Part shown: piece by piece, positions 54,268 to 64,000 of the stretch
How the letters are laid out: the number at the start of each line of letters is the position of its first letter
How positions within the stretch are numbered: the stretch's first letter is position 1
Source: Numida meleagris
Lineage: Eukaryota; Chordata; Aves; Galliformes; Numididae
DNA: 64,000 nucleotides
Assembly: GCF_002078875.1 (NCBI RefSeq)
Contig: NC_034419.1
Location: forward strand, 17,329,090-17,393,089
Direction of reading: 5' to 3'
Made by a program: the position numbers and the translations under genes
The notes under the pieces: model-generated
Database searches by the model: none
What the model was told of the DNA's origin: nothing
What the model saw: the letters and a program-made list of their open reading frames with translations, nothing else

Positions 54268-57200
54268 GCAGCATTACCCAAGTTAAAGTTGTTGTTTTAC
54301 TTTCACTGAGTGGCAATGACAGTGTTATTTGATTCATAGTGTATGGAGCAAAAGTAAAACTATACGATCATTTCTTAAAAATTATTTTTGGAATTAGTGT
54401 GTATAATTGTGAGCCAGGAATATCTTTTAGAATGGAGCCAGGATCTCCTGCTTGGCAGCTGGGCTGAGTGATGAGCTGTAAGGAGTTACTGCTTGCTGCT
54501 TTTCAGAAAGTCTTTTCTAATTGAGGCTCCTACATATGAACAGGGAGTGAATGTGTTTTGGTCTGCTTGTGCTATTGCTACTCTTAGGCACTGCTGGTTG
54601 CCATCTAGAAACCCACCAGCATTGTGATAACTTGTTGAGATAGCATCTTTTGTGGAAAAGCACAAATAATAAAGGAAGGTTACTAGGATGATCAGGAAAG
54701 ATTTGGGTGAGTCAGGATATGATTGGCAGTCTGCAGAAGCCTAAAATCCTATTGACGTTCAGATGCCACAAGTCCTGCTCATGTCTGCAAGATGAGTTTC
54801 TCATGAATCCGCACTGACTGTGATGATAACGTGTTGATCCTTATCCAGCGTGAGCTATCTACATCATCTTCTCCGACCGCTGAGCTTTCTGAGCAAACAC
54901 TGCAGCTGAGGGACAAAAGTAAGGTTTTCAGGCTTGTTTTGGGAAGAATCTTTCTCATCCACCACTGCAAGCTGTAGAGGAGGTCGGATTCACCAACAAG
55001 TGTCTTCACCCTGCTCTGGAGCATGAGAAAACCGTGATTATCTGGCAGCCATTGGTTTACGTGTAGTGGGAGGTGAGGATGGTAATTCCTCTCAAGAACA
55101 TTTCACATCTTTTCTCTACCTCTAAATAATATATTAATCTCTATTACCATTTTAATCCATGCAAAACACAGATGAGGGGATGCAACATTTTACTCATTTC
55201 CCATTCTCCAGTAACTGTAATTTACATTGAGCAGTAAATTGCCAGACAATTGAAAATAGCACAAAGTAAATGCTTCCTAAAATGCTTTAATATGAGAGCT
55301 GGTAGCTGTAATGTATGCTTCCTGTAACTCGGTTCACTCTAAAGTGATAGTTAATTGGATAAGGAAGGTATGTATTCAAATATGCCTAAACTTAATAAAC
55401 CTGTCTGGAGAGAAGGACAGTATGAGTGGAAAACCACAAACAGACTTCTAACTTGTTTGTGCAGTAAGCTCCGTAAGTGTCTTTGCTAATCATAAAACCT
55501 GTATGATTTAGGTGCCGTTATTCTTTTTGTCAACGTGCAGACAAATTCTAGTAGTAGAGGAAAACCTAAAAATATTAAGTTTACTTAATAAAACCTATTA
55601 AAATGGGTGGCATGAAACTGAATTATTTCAGCTGGAATATATACACCGGGGAAAAGCAAGATCTTGAATATTCACATTACAGCTCATTGAAAAGGCAATG
55701 GGCTATGCAACAAGATTGACAACAAAGGGAAAAATGATGAGGAAAATTGCCTTACTTATCTGCTAGAGTGCTCTTGACTGCCAACTGTAATTTTATGGTT
55801 CATTATATAAAAAAATACCATTAATGTTAGTACTTGTGTATCATAATCATACAAAGAAGGGAAAAAGTTCATTGAAATGTGCTCCATTTTTAATCAAGAC
55901 ACTATAATTGTGTGTTTTTCAGGCACCATCAATTTCCATCAATTTTACTGCTGCAAAAATAATGTGCTGCTATAGTTCTTCCAAAGGTCAATTTCTGCAT
56001 GAGGTATATCGACTGCAGGGATGTAAACTGTAAATAAACAGCTGCATAATTTATCTTCTTTGATATTACTTGATTCATCATGAGCTTTAAGTTGATCGGC
56101 AAAGAAAATGGAATCACTGCCTTGAAATCTCATGGTGCATCAGATAACTTAGAAATGATAGGGCCTTTGGTTATATAAATGTTGCTATATAGAATGTCAG
56201 GCAACAGCCAATATTAGCATTGCAGAGCCAATACTACACAGCAAATGTGTCTGTCAACCTATCTGTGTGCTTTTACTAGTTTTGAAAATCCCAGAACGGA
56301 TCGAATTGTCTGAAGCAATGGCAGGCTCTCACTGTAATGTGTTCCTTGCTATGAGGGTTATCTGGTACTACCTCAAAACTGTGACCATCCAGAAATTTAG
56401 TTCTTTGCACCTACATGGGGACAGTGGGGCTATTATGCCATGCACTTGGCTGGTTTTTGTTATGGTTGGTTTTTGTTTTGGTTGGTTGGATTTTAAAGGG
56501 GAAAGCGCATGATACAGAGAAATTTGGAGCATGCAGATAGTTTCGTGCAGAACACGTTTTCAGAATTAATCATGCTTGTGTTATTTCAGTATGGTGTCAA
56601 GGACCAAGTGTACTCAGAGGAGATTCTGTGCCCCAAGGACTTTCTTGTCAAGAACACGGAGATGATTTCCGGATGATATCTTCCCAGCTAGGGGCTGTTC
56701 AGGCTCTCTTTATTCCATAGCTCTGTGATAGACAGACCTTGAGAAATTGCTGCACGTTTCTCTTGGGAGCGTGCTCTGAGTTTTCAAGCCTGGGTGTGTC
56801 AATTTCTGTTTAGACTTCACAATTGGCCACTGGAGAACAAAGAGTCCATGGCAGATATGCTAGCGCAGACTCTCATGTCTGTCTCTTGTCTGTTGGGACA
56901 GAATTCCGAAGAGTGCTATGTCCCCTTGGTTAAAGCAAGGAAGGCAGCACTAAGTTTCTTAGCCTCGTAACACTCTCTCTCAGACTACTTCAGTCACAGC
57001 TTATTTGCATCACCTGGAAGAGGCAGTGGTACACACTACACCCACAAAGAAAATCATTTTCTCCCTATTATCTGTCTTTAAAAAAGCAGGAAAACCCCAG
57101 TATGCTGGAAAAGGCTTCTCCTGGGTAACTTATGTTAGTGCAAAAGGGTCATCAAGCCAACACTGCTGGGTCAGTACATTGGTGTAATATGTCACTTGTA

Positions 57201-57465
57201 CTGGTGTAAGACACTATTAGAATTGTGTTGCTTTGATGACATATTACTTGATAAAATAAGATAAGCTGTCAAAAACCCATTCCAGTGTCTGAGGCATTCA
57301 GTGTTTTGTTGGGGAAAAAGTTCATTTTATTCCTGAAAAATGCATTATTCAATATGGAGAACTGAAGGACGGTCAGGCTGAAGCTGAGAGGCTTTATTGA
57401 GGCAGACAAGTCCCCCTGAAATCCCACTGCTTAGCCAGGCTGGTAGGGCCCAGGGCACTGGGAGC
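54268..57465. other. Intergenic, no gene recognised
   Basis: Unique AT-rich sequence. At about 56444-56490 two copies of TGGTTTTTGTT with GGTTGG units form a short G/T-rich tandem. No exon or repeat family recognised. Confidence 0.55.
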
Positions 57466-57598
57466 AGTCCCTGCCCCTGGAGGTGCTCCAGAACCGATGT
57501 GGCACTGAGGGACATGGTCAGCGGGCATGGTGGGAATGGGTTGGGGTTGGATCTCAGTGATCTTTGCCAGCCTTAACGATTCCATGGTTCTGTGATCT
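57466..57598 (+). mobile_element. CR1 LINE 3' end
   Basis: CCCTGGAGGTGCTCCAGAAC, GATGTGGCACTGAGGGACAT, GGTCAGCGGGCATGGTGG and the end CAGCCTTAACGATTCCATGG are all close to CR1 terminal sequence in plus orientation. Confidence 0.92.
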
Positions 57599-60500
57599 CC
57601 CACAGCTCAACAATTGGCCTGAAATAGCTGAAATAATGCACACATTTATGTCTATTTGCGGATAAATGTCACCTAACACCTTCACGGCGTCCCATCCAGC
57701 AGCAGATGCTGAGCAGCAATGTAGAGCAGCATCTCCCTTTTCCTGCCCCAGCAGAAGGGAATGTCTGGGATAATGCCTTGCAAATCTTGCAAAACCATGA
57801 AAACATGTCATTATTCCCAGTGTACGATTAGTCTTTCATGCTTCCCTTGTTATAAATACGTAACACATGCTACAGCACAGAATGTGATAATGTATTCTAA
57901 TGCGATCTTTAATGCTGATATTTAAAAACCTGTTCCTGAATAGCACAATTTAAGTTTCACATGAATGTACAGCTACCATTTTTCCTGTTTTAAAGCATAA
58001 AGTCTTTCAGGCAAAAGGTAGGCATTATGTCAATCCGCTTTTACTCCTTTCTTCCTATCAGTTATGCACAGTTAAATTTTTCTTCATCTTCTAGGGAAAA
58101 AAATGAATTATTCTAAAACAATGCACACCGCAATGTGTGTGTGTGTGTGTGTGCTGGTGAGTCAAAACGCAAACATCGAGAGAAGGCATTCACATTTGTT
58201 TCCATCCAAGTTTTAAGTGATATTTTAGGAAGCAATCATAATAAAGAGAGCTGAAGGAGCCGAAGGAATTATTTCTCGGTTAGACAGCAGCCTGCTGTTA
58301 TCTCTAATCTAAGAGGCACCGGATAGAGGTCATCGTTTGATCAATGAGGTGAATTTCATTTTATGATGCTGAGAACAGACACAGAATGGTACAATCAAGT
58401 GCTTTCAAAAAGAAAACAGAAGCAGTAAGAGAGTGATGGAAGAACCGTAACACAAATAAACAGGTTTATAGCTATATTAAGCCTGTTTTACAAGGACGGC
58501 GTCGTGCAGAAAGAGGATGTCACCCGGCCGTAGCCCCCCAGATAGACACAGGATTTATAAACACGTTAACTGCCCAGGAGCGTCTTGTGGACAAATGGGG
58601 TTAACGCGGTGCACTGCTACATCCAAAGATCATCAATTGAGTTTTGGAGCTGAACACCTAAGCAGTAATGCAGTGCGACTTTCAGGAATCCCCGTGTAGG
58701 GGGGCTGGCAGCATCAGCACTTCCCTACTGTCCGCAGTGCAGTGGGTTCCTCCACGGTGGATGATCCCCGTGCTGCTTTCTGCAGCTCTCCAGCTTTTGC
58801 AGGTGCTCGGGGTGCAATGCAAAGTGTCCAGGTTTTACTCGCAGCACTGTCTGATATGGATTGCAAGGCCTGAGTTAATTGTTTCCTATTGAGGTTTTAT
58901 AGCTCATTCGGAATATTGAGCACAGGCATGTTGTCATGATAATTGAGCAATTATTTCTTGTATAAATCTAGATCATATCATAGATGAACCTTAAACCAGC
59001 ATCTGCACTTCCATTCAAGGGCAGTAAAAGGGACAGCGCGTTCCTTTTGCTTTTCATGTCCCAGTTGCAAGCGGCTGCCCAGGAAGAAGTTAAAAAAACA
59101 CTTTCCCACAAAAATACTGAATTTCACAATGAACACAATTGATTACGTCTATTTGAAACGATCCATCGTGGAGCATCGTGGACAAAGATAACGTTCGGCA
59201 AAGGAAGCAAGGCAACCAATATTGATAAAAGCAAGCAGATGAGCAGGAGGAAGAGATTGCTCACATACAGAAGGATAAAGGGATTTGATAAACATATGTA
59301 CCAGAAAAATGGACAACTGTGAATCTGTCACAGCACATCTGGAAATTGTGTGATTCTGAGTGTCTGACTTACTACTGGTGTCTCGGTTGTAAAAGGAAGT
59401 CGGACTGGAGGAATTCCTTGGTTAAGGTGTTAAGAGGGAGATTTTTCTGTTTTTTTTTTCTAGAGGAAAACCTTACACTCTATCTGAGCAATCAATAGGA
59501 AGTTAAAGAGAGCCTCTGCTGTCGGCACAGATTAGTCTGGAATTTCTTTGCGTCTCCAGATCCTGGTGCATCAAATATTAGTTTGCATCAAAAGTTGGAA
59601 CAGTGACTCAGAGATCTTGGGAGTTCACAAAACTACAAGAGCGAAGGAAGGAAAATGCCTCCCATTTCTATGGCCTGCAGACTTCAAAACCCGTAATTGT
59701 GCTGCAAGTCTTTGATCTCAACATTACTCTCCTATCGACTTTGAAGTCAGAAGCATAGGGTTATTGCAGTGGGATGCTGATGTGTCAAGTGTTAATTCCC
59801 CATAGCCGCATTCAAGGCATGCCATATTAGCTACTGACCACTAAGTGCTAAAGGGTGTAACCACACGTGGAGTTTTCTTCCTGCTCACATCAGTAGTTTC
59901 GGTGCACCACTGTTTGTTACTAACAGAGAGGTCACTGCAGACCACTGACGCACAGGACCTCACAAATGTGTTTTCTGGGACAAATGAGCAATTACATATT
60001 TTTAATAATCAATTGTTACAGCTGAGCAGGAGTTAAAACGATGTCAAAAAGTACATGCGAACCTGAATAGTATCAAATGCTATCTTTGGAACCTAGGAGG
60101 GAGCCCAAGGAAGAGGACGGATGGGCAGAGGCTGGAATGCTGGGAGCTGTGCCTGCTGACCCCTGGCATGGGACCTGGCCACCACAGGTTGGTACCCGCA
60201 TCTCCTTCATGCAGCAGATGTGAAAAAAAGAAAAATGGAAAGTGATTCATTTATATGGCTTGTAAAATATTCATTTGTGTGCTTGTTTGAGGAGAATCGA
60301 TCTCCAGAGAGCGTGAGGTTTCTCCACCTCAGTCAAATTAGGTTGGAAGTAAGAGCTGGGTGGGGTGGAATGTCATGGGGATGGCAATGGGGTGAAATGG
60401 CACTGAGCTCTGGTCACCGGAGGGGTGAGACCACAGCAGGACCGAGCCATGAGGTCCTGAGCCAGCACCTGTAGCTTTTGATTCCACTGGATGCAAACTG

Positions 60501-62519
60501 TTTAGATCTTTCAGTACATTTGGTCTCCAGTGACTTGCCTTAAGTGTGACGTTAAAGCGAGGTTAAACAATGTCAGCATCAAAATGGTTTATTCATTTCC
60601 AGCATTGTTTTCAGTGTTGAAGGAGAACACAGCAATGGGCACAGAAATTCTTACTTTGTTCCTCCGCAGATCCCCATCGCTCCACGGCACTGCTTCTAAC
60701 TTTTGTCATGCTGCAGTGAAGCATCCCTGGAGTTTTGCAAGGGTTTTTACGTGGCCGGAGTGGCTTTCTTATTTCAACCTCTTCAGCATCGATTGTTGAG
60801 TAGCTTCCTCATCATTAAAAGCTCATCGAGGAGAAGGACTGAAAATACAAATGCACAGTGATAAAGCAGAATCAGCACATGTTGTGGCACTCAGTGACTA
60901 AGCAGTATCTACCTGGACATCATTAATCTTCCATGGTGTAGCAGTGATGGTTTGAAGGGAACAGGACTCCTCTGGGCTGGTACAGCCCCTCACCAGGTCA
61001 GTACACGGGACATCAGCTGCTTGCCCGTGGCTGTAGTGACACAGACCCGGTTTTATTTTCAAGTTCAAATGCTCTTTGAAGACTTTAAGTGAGACTTCAG
61101 GTAAATTCCCAAATGGCTGTTGTGAAGAGAGTCTCTAAAGATAGACTTTTACATAGTTAAACTGAGAAATATCTTATGGAACGTTTTCAGCTGCTTCTGA
61201 CAATAACATCTTTACCTAAGGAGCAAAGTATTCGTGCCAATGTCAATAAAGAGCAGCTCTGACAGCAGCTTTGAGTATCAGCATAGATGCAGAATGCTGA
61301 ATATTACCTGTGTTATCAATTGGTAACACCTTCCACGAGCAAGATGTCTCTGCAGAAAGCTGAGGCTTTTATGAGCATCGTCATTTCCTGTCAGGTTTGA
61401 CATGGTTGGGTTTGAATGGGTTTGAGGTTTTTGCTGTTTAAATTTGTGATAACAGAAGTGAGCATCTTCTGAGGGATGGGTGCTGAAAAGTGTGCTGTGT
61501 TCAAACAGCAATGTTTTCATTCTGATGTTTCTTCTCTTTTCTGAGCCCTGTAGAGGATAAGAATTAAGCAACGGGGTGATTCGGCACATTTTTCGGTACT
61601 AAAACAGTGCAGGTTCAGCTCAGAGACAGAGACTTATTACAATGCTAAATATCTTTCTCTTTTAAAGCTCTGTGGTTGAGAAGCTTGCTGCAGTCACCAC
61701 GGCCTTCGGATGCCCCAAGGGCACGGGCAGAGAGGAATGAGGGCGGCGAGAGCGCAGGCAGCTGTGAGCACACTGCAATGTCATGCTGGTAGGAAACAAT
61801 ATTTAATTTTCCACACCATGAGCAAAAATTCTCTGTATTCCTAACTTAATGTACATCAGTATACATTCCTACTTTATTATTTCAGATACACGGTCTGTTG
61901 ATGCAGGCACAAAGTGGACTGGCTTAAGGGAAAAAAAAAAATTACCATTTCAGCTTTCTCAGTGTTTGTTGGTGAGCAAAATGTTGAAAAGGGATGTATC
62001 ATAGATTGTATGTCACAGATCACTGCTGGCTTATGTCTGCTTCTGGTGGTGGAGGGCAACAGTCCCAAGTAGCAGGGAAGCATTATCAGCAAATAATGGT
62101 TGCTGTTTCCCTAATCAAGCGCTAGCTGGAGCAAGGAGCTGGTCCCCACGTTTATATGACAAAAAGAGATGTCTGGCCAGAGTATTCAATAGGGCCGATG
62201 GGCTTTCTCAGGCTTCACCCTGCTGGCTCTGCCCCTTCCCGTCCCAGGTCCTCTGTGTCACTGCATCAGTCATGTTCCCAACAGCTGGCAGTGTTTCCAG
62301 AATGATCACCACTTTGAGTGGTGGCTTCTCCCACTTGCCAGCCAGGGCTGATCACAGCAGGCTGGCTGTAGGCTGCAGTCCTTGAGCCACCTCCTGTGGG
62401 CACGCTGACCGCCCAGTGGAACCCGCTGCTGTGCCTCCCTGTATCAGCACCCCAAGTGAAACACAGAGAGGAGCCAGGAGCTCCTTCCATCATGGCTCTC
62501 TCTCAGAATATTTACATCT
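57599..62519. other. Intergenic, no gene recognised
   Basis: About 4.9 kb of unique sequence, including the (TG)10 run at 58134-58153. Several AT-rich stretches look non-repetitive. No exon, RNA gene or repeat family recognised. Confidence 0.55.
58134..58153 (+). repeat. (TG)10 microsatellite
   Basis: Ten perfect TG units, ended by CTGGTG. A likely length-variable marker. Confidence 0.95.
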
Positions 62520-62710
62520 GAGATATAAATCACGCTAAACACATCACTCAATGTAATAGGTTCCTGTAATTAAACGGGAGCTTTATTGAATAAATTACCA
62601 CGGTGGTAATTATGTGTGTAATACTCTCGCTATATCTCCAGCAATTCCATTGACTTTATTGCAGATAAAGCAATGGCTTTGTCTATTTTCATAATGTTGA
62701 AATGCTAATA
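62520..62710. promoter_or_regulatory. Candidate regulatory block with a 19-bp palindrome
   Basis: AT-rich unique block rich in ATTA/TAAT words. At 62593-62611 it holds AATTACCACGGTGGTAATT, a perfect 9-bp inverted repeat around one central G, with homeodomain-type AATTA ends and a CCAC/GTGG core. No gene nearby. Enhancer function is a guess from composition. Confidence 0.3.
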
Positions 62711-64000
62711 GTGAGTTGTCCAAGAGTCCTTAAAAATGTTGCTGCTATTAGTGTTAGTGCAATATTGACACAACATTATTCTTAATGCTTTCTGCATAAG
62801 CACAGTACAGTGACACCCTCCGTTAGCTTTGGAAACACAAATTTGCCTGTACAAGGAATGGGGCTTGGTATACGTGAGAAAGACAGGTAATGTAGTGGGA
62901 AAATATTGATTTACTCTATGATGTCCCCGGATTGATTTTTCTAGATAGAATGGAGAAACAGACATTATCCACTTCCAATCAGAAAGAGCCTTTATGGTTG
63001 CAGAATTAGCATATAGCTGAGGATCACTTTATAATGTTGGCCTTACGTTTTGTACATTAATCGATAGTTAATAAGCTCACAATTTTCCCTTTCCTTTGGC
63101 TAAGTTATTTATATGAGCACACAAGTACAAGTCCTCACTCGTTGGATGGTTACATTAAATTCCAATAGAGTTGTACTTTTATTCACTGCTTTCTCCAACA
63201 TAGGCACACCTTCCAAATCCTTACAGAGCTACATCGATTCCTGCAATATCATCTCCTAGTTTGTTGAGCGTGCATGGTGACTGATTGTCCCTTGATACCT
63301 CAGGAAGCCCTAAAATATGCCAGAATGTAGTCTGAAATCAGCTATGACTTCATTAAGCTACCGCCACATCTGGGAAATAATACAAGATGGTTGGGAATTT
63401 CTTGACAATTTTTTACCACTGGAAGAGAAAAAAAAAAAAAAGCTGATTTGCCAAAATAAAAAGAGTTTGCTAAGCAGAACTTGATTCAACATATCCAATT
63501 AGGAAGAAAAAAAAGCCAGTGCAACAGCAGGTTGACACTGTTAACTGAAGACTGTGTTTTTTCTTGCCATGGCAATTTTTCAAAATTTTAATGAATTTAT
63601 AGTTTAAAAAAAAGAAAGTTGAAACCAATTAATTTGACTGAGCTGACAGAAGTTGGTGGTGGGGAGGTGGTGACTGAAAACGTGAGATTTACACCCTTGC
63701 ATCCTGAATGCAATTTTAGTTCCATCTGTGCTGGGAACTTCCCCACTGTGCTGCCAGCCTCCAGAAACCCCTCAACCTCTGCTTGGTTGAGAAACTAGGG
63801 AAAAAAATCTGCATCTCCATCTAGAAGCCATTAACAGTCACTTTTCCTCCTTCTCCCTCCATCTTGTGGTTGATGTTCAGTTGAGCTCCCAGGGCATGAG
63901 CAAGCCCACGTAACCCAAAAGGCTCCCTCCTCCACTCTTCACTTCTGGCCAGCATCTCGTGTGATTCCAGTCACACATCTGGATGCCACGACATCATTTA
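62711..64000. other. Intergenic to window end, no gene recognised
   Basis: Unique sequence with an A14 run at about 63428-63441. I looked for CNTN6 exons, the expected next gene, and saw none. Confidence 0.55.

Noticed and set aside
28371..64000. Search for CNTN6 exons, the expected downstream neighbour
   Set aside because: None of the contactin Ig or FNIII signatures were seen on either strand, so the gene must start beyond the window.
1..64000. CRISPR arrays, operons, phage or plasmid features, tRNA or rRNA genes
   Set aside because: Nothing of the kind is visible; the DNA is vertebrate and the only clear gene is a spliced one.

Overview
The window is vertebrate nuclear DNA, most likely from a bird and probably a galliform such as chicken. 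Coding sequence is split into short GT-AG exons. The recognisable dispersed repeats are CR1-type LINE 3' ends with the avian tail of repeated ATTCTATGA-like units, and I see no mammalian-type SINEs. Nothing prokaryotic is present: no operons, CRISPR arrays, tRNA or rRNA genes.

Region 1 (1-23526) is the 3' three quarters of one plus-strand gene, CHL1 (close homolog of L1). I could place 18 consecutive coding exons at base resolution. They encode about 880 residues: Ig4, Ig5, Ig6, FNIII-1 to FNIII-4, a half-length fifth FNIII-like segment, the transmembrane helix and the full cytoplasmic tail, ending FPLHA-stop. The reading frame is continuous across every junction. Each extracellular domain uses two exons and is bounded by phase-1 introns. 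The start codon, signal peptide and Ig1-3 lie upstream of the window.

Region 2 (23527 to about 28370) fits a long CHL1 3' UTR. It has a good proximal poly(A) signal at 24681 and a good distal one at 28348, with weaker signals between. This is sequence reasoning, not transcript evidence.

Region 3 (about 28371-64000) looks like intergenic desert downstream of CHL1. In other vertebrates the next gene is CNTN6, but I found none of its exons. The region holds five CR1 3' ends (four plus strand, one minus), one older fragment with weaker CR1 similarity, an internally deleted CR1/L3-type reverse transcriptase relic at 35448-35735, simple repeats, a 76-nt pure pyrimidine tract, several AT-rich blocks that look like conserved regulatory DNA, and an isolated CpG-rich block at about 47.9-49.4 kb.

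I found no convincing new multi-gene system. The best leads are bird-specific changes at CHL1 functional motifs (DGEA replaced by DGYE, and Glu at the reported BACE1 P1 position), the orphan CpG-rich block, the AT-rich block with a 19-bp palindrome, and the deleted LINE relic. Comparisons with mammalian CHL1 are from memory and need an alignment.
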